Origin: an uncultured Bacteroides sp.
Lineage (GTDB): Bacteria > Bacteroidota > Bacteroidia > Bacteroidales > Bacteroidaceae
Direction of reading: 5' to 3'
Assembly (NCBI GenBank): GCA_949285025.1
Contig: CASDXG010000100.1
Location: 1-61,903, forward strand
DNA length: 61,903 nucleotides
Below, one piece after another: positions 1-8,089 of the stretch. The notes below the pieces were generated by a model. That model was given only the letters and a program-made list of their open reading frames with translations, was not told where the DNA came from and searched no databases. The position numbers and the translations under genes are program-made. The first letter of the stretch is position 1. Each line of letters starts with the position of its first letter.

Positions 1-5
1 AAAAT

Positions 6-41
6 AAATCAGCCACTTACTTATTTGTAAATGGCTGATTT
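6..41 (-). terminator. Terminator downstream of tRNA-Pro
   Basis: A perfect 10-bp inverted repeat (AAATCAGCCA at 6-15, TGGCTGATTT at 32-41) lies 6 bases past the tRNA-Pro 3' end. It is placed to end the minus-strand tRNA transcript. Confidence 0.65.
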
Positions 42-47
42 TCAATG

Positions 48-122
48 TCGGGGTGACTGGATTCGAACCAGCGACCACACGCCCCCCAGACGCGTACTCT
101 AACCGGGCTGAGCTACACCCCG
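48..122 (-). tRNA. tRNA-Pro (anticodon GGG)
   Basis: Read on the minus strand this folds as a cloverleaf: acceptor CGGGGTG/CACCCCG with discriminator A (48), a D arm starting GCTC, an anticodon stem CGCGT/GCGTG around a CTGGGGG loop (anticodon GGG), and a T arm with GGTTCGAATCC. CCA is not encoded. The gene is intact, but its 5' half lies in the 42-bp direct repeat that bounds the mobile element, so everything upstream of it is now element DNA. Confidence 0.93.
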
Positions 123-124
123 AA
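83..124. repeat. Left attachment-site repeat (42 bp), 5' half of tRNA-Pro
   Basis: This 42-bp segment runs from the anticodon loop through the 5' end of tRNA-Pro plus 2 upstream bases. It is repeated perfectly, in the same orientation, at 8936-8977. Such tRNA-derived direct repeats mark the ends of elements inserted by tyrosine integrases, and an integrase gene lies just inside. Most tRNA-targeting elements duplicate the 3' part of a tRNA; here the 5' half is duplicated. Confidence 0.88.
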
Positions 125-133
125 TTGCGGATG

Positions 134-141
134 CAAAGGTA
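134..141 (-). promoter_or_regulatory. Promoter -7 box for tRNA-Pro, inside the element
   Basis: TACCTTTG on the minus strand matches the Bacteroidetes -7 consensus TAnnTTTG and lies 11 bases before the tRNA 5' end. It is on the element side of the junction, so tRNA-Pro is probably now transcribed from an element promoter. Confidence 0.6.
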
Positions 142-340
142 GTGCTTTATTTTGAATCTGCAAGCGTTCCGACTAATTTTATTTACACAAAAAACAATAA
201 TACACTATAAGACAGTAAATTACATTAATACTTTTTATAACTATAAAAACAAGGCAAGAATAAAGCGTACCCAGTCCACATAACGCATTTTGCATTTAGT
301 TGCCCTTACAGTTACCCCGAATCTTGTATTTATTAGCCGT

Positions 341-375
341 AAGTTACCCAAAAACTTTAATCGAAATTTATTCGC
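341..375. repeat. Subterminal direct repeat, left copy
   Basis: 35 bp that match 8816-8850 in the same orientation with two mismatches; the last 25 bp (351-375) are identical to 8826-8850. The copies lie about 217 bp and 86 bp inside the two attachment repeats. They are possible integrase or excisionase arm sites. Confidence 0.75.
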
Positions 376-564
376 TGTTGGAAGCGGATGTTTCCTAATA
401 CTGCCCAAGTTGGAATAAGGCTAAAAAAGGTATATCCGATGAAATTTCGGAATTGCAATCCGCCTTTCATTGTTAAATAAATCTAAATACATAGCTTTAT
501 TGCAGTTTTTTGAAATTCTCCGTTTGAGTTTCATCGTTATATACCGGTTCTAAAAAAATAAGCT

Positions 565-1809
565 ATGGCAAAAATAAAAATCGTATTAAACAAAAGTAAT
601 ATCCGCAGGGATGGCACATGCCCCGTATGCCTGCGAATTACCCAAAATGGCAGGTTGAAATACATTGACCTCGGACTTTCCGCAACGGTTGAACAATGGA
701 ACGCGGAGACGGAACGGTTTAAAAAGGACAGACGCGTGGTTTCCAACTACGAAAACTACAATGCCCTGTTGAACCATTACGAGGAACGGAAAGACGGAAT
801 CCTGCGCAAGTTCACACAGGAACGGACGGAGTGGACGATAGAACGCTTCGAGGAAGAATTTGTAGGGGCTTCAAAACGTGAAAAGGTGTATGACTTTTGG
901 ATGAGGCTTGTCGATGATCTTATGGCTACGGGGCATATAGGCAATGCCAAAGTATATGCACGCGACCTGCACTTGTTTTGCCTCTATGACAGTAAAGCCA
1001 AACAACGGCTGTTTTCCGACATTGACGTAAAGTATATAAACCGTCTGAACCACGCTATGGAGTTGAATGGATGCTGCGGAAACACACGGATGCACACCTT
1101 AAAGACGTTACGGGCTGTAATAAACAAGGCTATCAAGGAAAAAGAAGCCTCATCCGCTACTTACCCATTTGGAAAAGGAGGCTTTGAAGTCGGAAAATTG
1201 GCGGAAGAGACAGAAAAACGTTACCTGCCACTTAAAGAACTGAAACTGATAAAAAACACACCCCAGCAGAATATGGTACTGGAACGTGCACGAAGGCTGT
1301 TTCTGTTTTCCTATTACTGCTTTGGAATGAGTTTTGTTGACATGGCACATTTGACAAACCAAAACATAGTCATGCTTTCTACAGGCTTGCACATCGTTTA
1401 CAAACGACAGAAAATTAAAAACGCCAAAAACACGAAACCTATACAGATACCTGTAACAAATGAAATAAGAGAACAGTTGGAATGGTTCAAGTCCAACATT
1501 CCACCTATGGGGGACTATCTGTTACCTATCATTACCAAAAACTATGACGGGGTGGAACTTTACGACCATGTGCGTACCCGTTACAAGCGCATCAATATGA
1601 ACATGAAGAAATTAGGGAAGGAACTGGGTATTCGTTTGACACTTACCACCTATGTTTCCCGTCATTCAATGGCTATGACCTTGCAGGAAAACAACATGCC
1701 CCGCGAAGTCATCAGCCAAGCATTGGGGCACAAGAACCTTACCACTACGAATGTCTATCTTGACAGTTTCAAGACCGAAGTGCTTGACAATGCTGCGAGG
1801 GTTTTATAA
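565..1809 (+). CDS. Tyrosine recombinase/integrase of the element
   Basis: A 414-aa site-specific recombinase expected to insert and excise the element at tRNA-Pro. The N-terminal ~90 residues look like the Bacteroidetes arm-DNA-binding domain, followed by a SAM-like core-binding domain and a C-terminal catalytic domain. Visible catalytic residues are R366 (in YVSRHS), H389 (in LGHKN) and the nucleophile Y398 (in VYLDSF). The position matching the first catalytic arginine of XerD-type enzymes (GLR) is serine here (S256 in GMSFVD), as described for IntDOT of CTnDOT, and the HxxR histidine is Y363. The gene lies about 440 bp inside the left repeat and is followed after 31 bp by the HTH gene, probably co-transcribed. 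Confidence 0.92.
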   Translation: MAKIKIVLNKSNIRRDGTCPVCLRITQNGRLKYIDLGLSATVEQWNAETERFKKDRRVVSNYENYNALLNHYEERKDGILRKFTQERTEWTIERFEEEFVGASKREKVYDFWMRLVDDLMATGHIGNAKVYARDLHLFCLYDSKAKQRLFSDIDVKYINRLNHAMELNGCCGNTRMHTLKTLRAVINKAIKEKEASSATYPFGKGGFEVGKLAEETEKRYLPLKELKLIKNTPQQNMVLERARRLFLFSYYCFGMSFVDMAHLTNQNIVMLSTGLHIVYKRQKIKNAKNTKPIQIPVTNEIREQLEWFKSNIPPMGDYLLPIITKNYDGVELYDHVRTRYKRINMNMKKLGKELGIRLTLTTYVSRHSMAMTLQENNMPREVISQALGHKNLTTTNVYLDSFKTEVLDNAARVL

Positions 1810-1840
1810 CAACAGATATTTACAAATAAACAAAAAGAAT

Positions 1841-2644
1841 ATGGGAACTAAAATTAACTACATAGGAAATGCAACACCATTGGATAAAGCAATTAAAAGG
1901 CTGTTGCAAAGAAGAATAAACATTTTTACTCCTACACGTCAAAACAGTTATATCCAGTCATTATGTTACGGAAACAAGGAAAGACTGCAACAGGTAGTGG
2001 ATACAATAGACAAAGCTATAAACGAATGGAGAGACAGGTATTTTATACCCGAATGCAGGCACATACATCCCAATATGAGCAGCACGGATATAGAGGACTT
2101 GTGCATGGCGGACAAGCTGCATAATGACGAAGGTAAAATCGAACTGACCGCAGACTTCCTATATGGGGAAATAGAAAAGTACAGCTTTATCAATGAAGAG
2201 CACCGCACGGCCATAGAAACGGCATGGAGCTTTAACGACTTGGAATTTCTACGTTCACAATGGGAAGATACCGTATTGGAGCAGATAAGGAGTCTTAGGG
2301 GCATTGCAAAAGAAATGCTGGGTACATACCCAGCCAAGCCACAGGACGGGCAACAGAAGACCAACAGACCCCTAAAAAGGATGGAAGATTACCCGGATGT
2401 GTTTGGCATGGATATTTGTTGCCAGTTGACAGGGTACTCCAAGGACACCATTTATAAACTGACAGCCAAGAATGAGATACCCTGTTACCGTGCAGGTGAA
2501 AACGGCAGGAAACTGACATTCAGACGTGAAGAAATTGTTGAATGGATATTGAACCGCCGACAGGAAACGAACAGGGAATTTATAGAACGTATGGACGGAC
2601 AGCTTGCCGCACGGATGCGGAACTCTAAAAACTTACTTCTATAA
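1841..2644 (+). CDS. HTH (excisionase/MerR-like, HTH_17 type) DNA-binding protein
   Basis: A 267-aa protein with a C-terminal winged-helix module of the excisionase type at about residues 183-245 (FGMDICCQLTGYSKDTIYKL then a wing and IVEWILNRR). The first ~170 residues are helical with no motif I recognise. The start at 1841 was chosen because the upstream in-frame ATG at 1751 lies inside the integrase gene; 1841 leaves a 31-bp gap. In Bacteroidetes elements a gene of this type often follows the integrase. A role as excision or replication regulator is inferred from position and domain only. Confidence 0.75.
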   Translation: MGTKINYIGNATPLDKAIKRLLQRRINIFTPTRQNSYIQSLCYGNKERLQQVVDTIDKAINEWRDRYFIPECRHIHPNMSSTDIEDLCMADKLHNDEGKIELTADFLYGEIEKYSFINEEHRTAIETAWSFNDLEFLRSQWEDTVLEQIRSLRGIAKEMLGTYPAKPQDGQQKTNRPLKRMEDYPDVFGMDICCQLTGYSKDTIYKLTAKNEIPCYRAGENGRKLTFRREEIVEWILNRRQETNREFIERMDGQLAARMRNSKNLLL

Positions 2645-2726
2645 TATACCCCAAATTTGTACAACTTTCTAAGTACATTTTTACGTCATTCTTAATCATG
2701 TATAATCATTATAAAAAACATAGTCT

Positions 2727-3743
2727 ATGTATGACAAAGTCAAATTAGTTTTGTATGACCTGCCAACAGGGTACGAATGGCAGTCTGTCCTAAACCGTAT
2801 AAAGGTACAGTCCTATTTTGCTGACGGTACGGGTGGCAGTGGATTGTGGTGTGGACGCAAGGTCATAGCTACCGAAATGTCTGTGTCATTTGAGGGCAGT
2901 TTGCCTAAGTGTCTGTACGGACATAACCTTAAGAGTTTACGTTTGAAAGAGGTTAAGAGTTTGATAACAGTATTAAGCAGGGATTTAGGTGTCCCCATGT
3001 ATAATGCAGTCGTGGAATACGTGGAATTTGCACATAACTTCATTATGAATAATGCACCTGCACAATATACTGCCAAGTTAAGAGGATGCAAGGAATTGGT
3101 CACGAACAACTGGTATGATACCCTATATGCAGAGAACAGCTACATACGCCTAAAATTTTATGACAAGATAAAGGAGGCAAAAAAGAAGCGTGAATTGCCC
3201 AAATATAATAGGGATAAACTGCCTGAAAACCTGTTAAGATATGAGGTGACATTTAAAAAAGACGGGCTGAAAGATTTGTTCAAACAGCCCTTGACAACCA
3301 AAAGTTTGTGGAACAAGGAAGTGTTTATGAAATTCGTAGTGGAATGGTTTGGACATTATGATGATTTGACAAAATTGACAGATGATTACCTAAACGTGAA
3401 CTTTAGCATTTTTGAGAGCGCGAAGGATTTTGACCGATGGTGCATTTGTACAACAAACGCGGGACAAAACCTGTCATATTATATAAAAGACATATTGTTT
3501 AAACATCGGGCTAACCGCCAAGACTCCGACCGTAAACTACATGCACAAATTCAAAAACGAATCTCGGACGCTTTGGAATGGGGTAAGACACACCTTCCTG
3601 CTTCTGCTCTTGTTACAGAACTGACAGGCAAGATAGAAACTTATGTCAATTGGCTTATTGAACAGTCGGAAGACGGTATGGGCATCATGGAACAAGAACT
3701 GTTTTTCAAAAAGTTTATGGAAGAGCGTTATCCTAATCCATAA
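2727..3743 (+). CDS. Probable phage/plasmid replication initiator (gpII/X-type family)
   Basis: A 338-aa protein resembling replication proteins of filamentous phages and small plasmids (G2P/Phage_X type), which nick and religate one strand to start rolling-circle replication. Family-like segments are SLPKCLYGHN near residue 58, a YVEFAHNF strand near residue 98, and LRYEVTFKK near residue 170 with YDKIKEA just before it. I cannot point to the catalytic tyrosine with confidence. It is the only candidate replication or mobilization protein in the element. The call rests on pattern similarity; a different HUH-like or DNA-binding role is possible. Confidence 0.62.
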   Translation: MYDKVKLVLYDLPTGYEWQSVLNRIKVQSYFADGTGGSGLWCGRKVIATEMSVSFEGSLPKCLYGHNLKSLRLKEVKSLITVLSRDLGVPMYNAVVEYVEFAHNFIMNNAPAQYTAKLRGCKELVTNNWYDTLYAENSYIRLKFYDKIKEAKKKRELPKYNRDKLPENLLRYEVTFKKDGLKDLFKQPLTTKSLWNKEVFMKFVVEWFGHYDDLTKLTDDYLNVNFSIFESAKDFDRWCICTTNAGQNLSYYIKDILFKHRANRQDSDRKLHAQIQKRISDALEWGKTHLPASALVTELTGKIETYVNWLIEQSEDGMGIMEQELFFKKFMEERYPNP

Positions 3744-4126
3744 AACAAGCCCTCTATTGGCGCGGTACAGCCAAAAACGTATCTCATGCGGACAATGTAT
3801 TTACCAATCTAAAAATAATGGCTTGTACGCGCTAATACGAGGTCAGTACTTTTATAGTGATGTAAAGGTAAATCAAGTATCGATAAACAATGCTTCCTTC
3901 TACCAATACTTGCGCCATTGGCTGACAAATCTTTCCTTTAGAATGATACTTCCGAATAACACAACTGTAGAATAAAATCGAAATTCCTTTAAAAGGAAGA
4001 AATATAGGAAAAAAATAAGCCTATCAACCGTAATCCTTTCTATCATTACAGTTTCAAGCAATTATTCTACTTACTGACTTTACACGATTCACGTTTTAAA
4101 TACAACAGTATAAAATCAAGAAAGGT
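3744..4126. other. Intergenic region after rep: hairpins, possible origin
   Basis: No convincing gene: the overlapping 110-codon frame from 3643 starts inside rep and has no recognisable features. Inverted repeats seen are TTGGC/GCCAA just after the rep stop, CAAGTAT/ATACTTG (3874-3880 and 3906-3912) and TTCCTTT/AAAGGAA (3984-3998). Hairpins just downstream of a rolling-circle initiator may form the nicking origin, but this is a guess. Confidence 0.35.
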
Positions 4127-4585
4127 ATGTGTAACACTAATATTGAACAAGAAGAAATCATAGGTGTTTATCATGATAAAAAGCATGACACAAAGAACTC
4201 TGTATGCTATTTTTACAGAACTATTTCAAAATCAGAGTATAGACAATTTTCACAAGGGGAAACAACAAATAACCTTGAAGCTGCTTTTGTCATATCTGAC
4301 AAAAAATTTGCAGGCGTCGAAAAACAGCAATGGAAATTAGAGAAAACGGATACCCTCTACGTCGATAGAATAAAAATTAGTAAATTGGCCAGTAAAGCCA
4401 TCTATTATGCCATCTATGACTTTTTAGTAATTAACACGAATGAGAGGGGAGCAAAAAATTTGAGAGTAAAAATAGAGACTGACGCTCTGCTAACAACAGT
4501 ATTACTAATGGAAGAAAGTTACTTATTTGTAGGTCAAGAGGATGGATTTTCATTCTTCGAAATTAATGTAGAAAATTATGAATAA
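4127..4585 (+). CDS. Hypothetical protein, 152 aa
   Basis: I do not recognise this protein. It is a soluble-looking 152-aa product with no signal peptide or membrane segment, acidic at both ends, with alternating strand and helix character (SKAIYYAIYDFLVI near the middle is hydrophobic). An A-rich stretch with AAGAAAGG lies just before the ATG. It stands alone between the rep region and the promoter of the following operon, so it is probably transcribed separately. Codon use and AT content match the rest of the element. Confidence 0.6.
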   Translation: MCNTNIEQEEIIGVYHDKKHDTKNSVCYFYRTISKSEYRQFSQGETTNNLEAAFVISDKKFAGVEKQQWKLEKTDTLYVDRIKISKLASKAIYYAIYDFLVINTNERGAKNLRVKIETDALLTTVLLMEESYLFVGQEDGFSFFEINVENYE

Positions 4586-5045
4586 TCCTATTATTAAGCT
4601 ATAATAAAGAGATTAAGGGCACGAAACATTGCTTATGTTGATTTTATTTTCAGACTTTTTCCCATTTAATCATGTGATAGATTAATAAATGAGTAAATTT
4701 GTTCCACGACACCCTAAAAAACGTTTGTAGGATGCTGAATTTTAATTATATTTGTCCCGTTAATAGGTTGAAAGACCTATTGATGACATATTAATTAAAG
4801 GAAGCGTTTAGCGTTATCCCGTTTTTAGAAATTCTGGTAAAATTTCATGTGGTACGGGGATAAGCGATACAAACGTTCATGCTACTCTTATATATATCAG
4901 TGATATATAAAGTTTGGCGTGGGGTGTCGTTTTATCTTGTACCACGGGTTTACCAGAGCCTCTAAAACAGATAAATCTAACAGCCCCACGTTTTCTTTTA
5001 TACAAACATTTCCTGTCGGGGCTGAGGAAAACAAATCACAGTATT
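4586..5045 (+). promoter_or_regulatory. Structured 5' leader of the cargo operon
   Basis: This 460-bp stretch has no gene. After the promoter (4724-4754) it would be transcribed as a leader of about 285 nt up to the ATG at 5046. It contains a three-tier hairpin: GAAGCGTTT 4801-4809 with AAACGTTC 4871-4878, TTATCCC 4814-4820 with GGGATAA 4857-4863, and GAAATT with AATTTC around 4828-4846. An AT hairpin follows at 4889-4911. Two pairings are mutually exclusive: CGTGGGG (4918-4924) with CCCCACG (4984-4990), or CAGCCCC (4981-4987) with GGGGCTG (5018-5024). This is the architecture of an attenuator, riboswitch or translational switch; the ligand or trigger is unknown. Confidence 0.6.
4724..4754 (+). 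promoter_or_regulatory. Promoter of the cargo operon
   Basis: TTTG (4724-4727), 19 bases, then TATATTTG (4747-4754). This is a full match to the Bacteroidetes -33/-7 promoter consensus and the best-formed promoter in the element. Confidence 0.72.
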
Positions 5046-5357
5046 ATGGAAAAAGAAAATTTGAAAGGCACAGTAGATGCAAGCAAGAATGAAACTCCTC
5101 CTAAATTCAAAAAGACAGGGCGTAAGTATGTATCGAAACAAAAACGGCTATCGAGTTTTTCCACCTTTGTACGTGTGCTAATCGTTGTTGTATGGCTTAG
5201 TACGGCATTCTCTGCTGCTCTAAAAGGATTTTTGGAACATCAAATTGCAGTACAAACACTTTTGCTTGGTATAATCGCTTCATTATTGTGGTTTACTATT
5301 GGCGATATACATACAGAAAAAGAGATTGAGTGGGAAGAATATATTGATATAGAATAA
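5046..5357 (+). CDS. Small membrane protein, 103 aa
   Basis: A 103-aa protein: a hydrophilic Lys-rich N-terminal ~45 residues, two transmembrane helices (about 47-65, FVRVLIVVVWLSTAFSAAL, and 73-90, VQTLLLGIIASLLWFTIG) and an acidic C-terminal tail. I do not recognise the family. The ATG at 5046 was chosen over the in-frame 4914 start because the latter lies inside the structured leader. It is the first gene of a four-gene set with gaps of 17, 6 and 11 bases, so its translation is what the upstream leader hairpins would control most directly. Confidence 0.72.
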   Translation: MEKENLKGTVDASKNETPPKFKKTGRKYVSKQKRLSSFSTFVRVLIVVVWLSTAFSAALKGFLEHQIAVQTLLLGIIASLLWFTIGDIHTEKEIEWEEYIDIE

Positions 5358-5374
5358 GATAAATCTACAGTATT

Positions 5375-6496
5375 ATGAAAAGGATTCTGTTCATTGTTGC
5401 ATTGACATTGGTAAATGTTGCCGCTTATTGTCAAATTGGAGTTAAGGATGGGAAGTACTACACGAGTTGCACATACGACAGGGCTTATTTGAAGTCGGAT
5501 AATACAGGCATAATAAGTTTTGAGGACTTTGAAATTTCCTATAAAAAGGAAACAAAAGAATATATAATTGAAGCCTTTATTGACAGAGGAACTATATATA
5601 CATTCAACCTCAAATATGATAGAACTGTTAAAGAAGGGGCTGATATTGCTTATTTTTATAAAGGAGTAAGGTCTAATTTTATGGATGAACCTGTGGTTGT
5701 TTTTACTCGGACAAAATTAAGTGCATATACAAAAAATACTGGTTTTAAATCACTTGATGATATAGAGGATTTCGACAAGCAGGCCATTGGATTTATCTTC
5801 CCTAAAAGCTATTTGGTCTTTAGCGTTGCTCCTATAAAAAACACTCAGGAAGCACATGAAGCAAAAGTGGAAAGGAAACAACGGGAAGAAGCTAAAAGAA
5901 TAGCCCAAGAAAAAGCTAAAAATGCACTTGAAAAACTACTGCCAATTGGACAAAAAAGCCTTGAAGATAGTGTAAGACAAGAAGCTATCGTGGAATTCTT
6001 CAACAATAAGGGGGAAGTAGGTAGTAATACTTATATAGCTGTTATAGATACAGCCTTACAAGTTACAATAATTAAAAAGAACGATGATATTCGTAATGAA
6101 GCACTTCATAATGAATGGCTAAAAGACAAACCTGAATACGAAGGATATAACAGCTATGACGGTAAAGTTATTAATGGAAAGGTCTTTTTTAGCGATAACT
6201 TTAACTTTGACAATTATATAGAGATACAAGAACATGAATGCTCTGTCCGCTATGACAAGAAACATGATTCTTATATATATTATAAGGAGCCATATAGGTC
6301 AAATTTGTTCGATGAATCAAATCAAATGGAAGATCCAAAAGAGATAAAGGAAATTATAGAGAATAATATAAAGAAAAAAGGTATGTATTCTTTATTCTGG
6401 AAAACTCTTGATGGCAAACTTGTTTCTATAAGTTATATAAAACACGGTATTATGGAGGGGAATTATAAAACTGAATTATATTCTATATATAAATAA
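5375..6496 (+). CDS. Exported hypothetical protein, 373 aa
   Basis: A 373-aa protein with a clear N-terminal signal peptide (MKRILFIVALTLVNVAAYCQ, likely cleaved after residue 19), so it should be exported to the periplasm or cell surface. Residues ~160-190 form a charged helix, probably coiled coil, rich in Glu, Lys, Arg and Ala. The regions before and after are beta-rich and Tyr-rich. I recognise no enzyme motif. It is the second gene of the operon, starting 17 bases after the small membrane protein; the shared envelope location suggests they act together. Confidence 0.7.
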   Translation: MKRILFIVALTLVNVAAYCQIGVKDGKYYTSCTYDRAYLKSDNTGIISFEDFEISYKKETKEYIIEAFIDRGTIYTFNLKYDRTVKEGADIAYFYKGVRSNFMDEPVVVFTRTKLSAYTKNTGFKSLDDIEDFDKQAIGFIFPKSYLVFSVAPIKNTQEAHEAKVERKQREEAKRIAQEKAKNALEKLLPIGQKSLEDSVRQEAIVEFFNNKGEVGSNTYIAVIDTALQVTIIKKNDDIRNEALHNEWLKDKPEYEGYNSYDGKVINGKVFFSDNFNFDNYIEIQEHECSVRYDKKHDSYIYYKEPYRSNLFDESNQMEDPKEIKEIIENNIKKKGMYSLFWKTLDGKLVSISYIKHGIMEGNYKTELYSIYK

Positions 6497-6502
6497 TGCC
6501 GT

Positions 6503-7312
6503 ATGAATTTGAAAGTTAATATAGTATCTATTTCTTCGTTAATAACCATACTACTATCTGCTTGTACAGGAGGAAATAATGTTGATAGGAATACCAATGA
6601 GGAAGAATTAGAATCCCAACAACAATCAATATCCCAACAACAGATATATTCAGTATTGGATAGCCTTGAATTGGTAGATTACGAAACTGGATATTATGAA
6701 TATATAAATAGAAACAGTAATATACTTTTGTATCAACCGCAAATTATACTCAAGTTTAAAAATAAGTCCTCCATTCCTATAAAAGGAAACGTTGAAATTT
6801 CTGCTATCTTTATTAAAGGCGATGAGGAATGGTCTAATGAAAGTAGTTATTTTCAAAGCAAATATACCGATGAACCTTTGCAACCCGGATTGACAAGACA
6901 AACAGCTTTACAAAGTTCTGTAGGCTGGACAAATTTCATGGCAATTAGAAACAGCAATGTTTCTGTTAGAATTCTAATGAATGGCATTTTATATAAAACA
7001 TTCCCAATAGACAACATTCTAATGACATCTAACAGGATAAACGAAAATAAGAAACCGCAAAAGCGTCCACAAAGTGATTTGCCAATTACTACTCCGGAAA
7101 CCATGCCACACACAGCTACAATCAACGACCCCGATGGTTATACTAACATACGTGCATCCAATAATGTTAAGTCGGAAATAGTAGGTAAGATATTGGAAGG
7201 TGAAGTTTTTACCTATTGGGAAACAAATGATAATTGGTATAAAGTCGAAACGACCAAAGGAGTAAAAGGTTATGTGCATAAAAGTAGAATAAAACCGATA
7301 GATAACAAATAA
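6503..7312 (+). CDS. Lipoprotein with C-terminal bacterial SH3 domain
   Basis: A 269-aa protein with a lipoprotein signal (LLSACTGG, lipidated Cys at about residue 21), a Gln-rich linker, a central beta-sandwich-like domain (about 45-170) and a C-terminal SH3b domain (about 205-265: YTNIRASNN, the spacer VGKILEGE, then WYKVETTKGVKGYVHKSRI). SH3b domains commonly bind cell-wall peptides or partner proteins. It starts 6 bases after the previous gene and is therefore translationally tied to it. Likely anchored in the inner or outer membrane facing the periplasm or cell surface. Confidence 0.8.
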   Translation: MNLKVNIVSISSLITILLSACTGGNNVDRNTNEEELESQQQSISQQQIYSVLDSLELVDYETGYYEYINRNSNILLYQPQIILKFKNKSSIPIKGNVEISAIFIKGDEEWSNESSYFQSKYTDEPLQPGLTRQTALQSSVGWTNFMAIRNSNVSVRILMNGILYKTFPIDNILMTSNRINENKKPQKRPQSDLPITTPETMPHTATINDPDGYTNIRASNNVKSEIVGKILEGEVFTYWETNDNWYKVETTKGVKGYVHKSRIKPIDNK

Positions 7313-7323
7313 CGATAAAAGTT

Positions 7324-7728
7324 ATGTTGAACAAGGCTTTAGACATTGCTTATAAGGCTCATTTGGGGCAGACAGACAAGGCTGGTGCTCCTTATATACT
7401 TCATCCTATGAGGGTGGCATTACGTTGCCAAACAGAAGATGAAAAGATTGTGGCATTGTTGCACGATGTAGTGGAAGATACTCTTATAACATTGGAAGAA
7501 TTAAAAGCACAAGGGTTTAGTGATGAGATGTTGGCTGCTTTAAAATGCCTAACTAAAATAAAAGGTGAGGGCTACCAAACATTTATCCGGCGTGTAGCAA
7601 CCAATCCGCTTGCCGTAAAAGTTAAAATACAGGATTTGAAAGACAACATGGACTTGTCCCGCTTGGGTGGCAAGCCACATTGGAAAATGGAAACCTATAA
7701 AGAGGCATTAGAATTTCTTTGTAGATAA
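7324..7728 (+). CDS. HD-domain protein, small (p)ppGpp-hydrolase-like (MESH1/SpoT-type)
   Basis: A 134-aa single-domain protein matching the HD hydrolase module of RelA/SpoT and stand-alone small alarmone hydrolases. It shows the first metal His region (AYKAHLGQTDKAGAPYILHP), the HD pair with following ED (LLHDVVEDT, about residues 45-53) and the later VKIQDLKDNMD segment with an Asp ligand. No synthetase domain is attached. The expected activity is removal of the 3' pyrophosphate of (p)ppGpp or a related nucleotide; the true substrate is not certain. It is the only cytoplasmic enzyme of the four-gene operon and ends just before a terminator. Confidence 0.78.
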   Translation: MLNKALDIAYKAHLGQTDKAGAPYILHPMRVALRCQTEDEKIVALLHDVVEDTLITLEELKAQGFSDEMLAALKCLTKIKGEGYQTFIRRVATNPLAVKVKIQDLKDNMDLSRLGGKPHWKMETYKEALEFLCR

Positions 7729-8089
7729 ATTCCTAATCCCTAAAGAGAGTGAAGTTATACAGCTTCACTTTTTTTTGTGCTGTTTTTGTAGAAAATCATA
7801 GGGAAATATCGCTTGTATATTATTGCAAATGAATATATTGACATTTATTAACTCTAATCTCGTATACTAAACTCTAAATCCTTCGTTATATGCCTGTATT
7901 TATAAATGAAAATGAATTTGTATGGGAACGAATTTACACTTATGTCAAATCACTCACTTTATACGTGATATGCCTTTCTATGTATTAGACAATAATATTG
8001 GATAAGGCTTTAGAATATTGTTTTTCAGTTATCTTATCCCTTATTCTACATGAAGTAATTAATTTATTAACAATAAAAAACAAATAAAC
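7729..8089. other. Intergenic region between HD gene and Sel1 gene
   Basis: No gene is seen. It contains the terminator at 7748-7777 and an inverted repeat GGATAAG/CTTATCC (8000-8006 and 8033-8039) about 50 bases before the Sel1 gene. The promoter of that gene should lie here, but no good TAnnTTTG box stands out. Confidence 0.5.
7748..7777 (+). terminator. Terminator of the cargo operon
   Basis: AGTGAAG (7748-7754) and CTTCACT (7763-7769) form a 7-bp stem followed directly by a run of T, 20 bases after the HD gene stop. Confidence 0.75.

Larger units (their letters stand above)
125..564. other. Element left end: probable integrase-binding region, no gene
   Basis: No convincing ORF is present. 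It holds the promoter that now serves tRNA-Pro (134-141, minus strand), a GTTACCC motif at 311-317 and again at 343-349, and one copy of the subterminal repeat (341-375). Short repeats of this sort beside an attachment core are typical of arm-type integrase sites. The last part must also carry the integrase promoter, which I could not place. Confidence 0.5.

Noticed and set aside
3643-3975. A 110-codon frame overlapping the end of rep
   Set aside because: It starts inside rep in another frame, has no family features and no initiation region; treated as non-coding.
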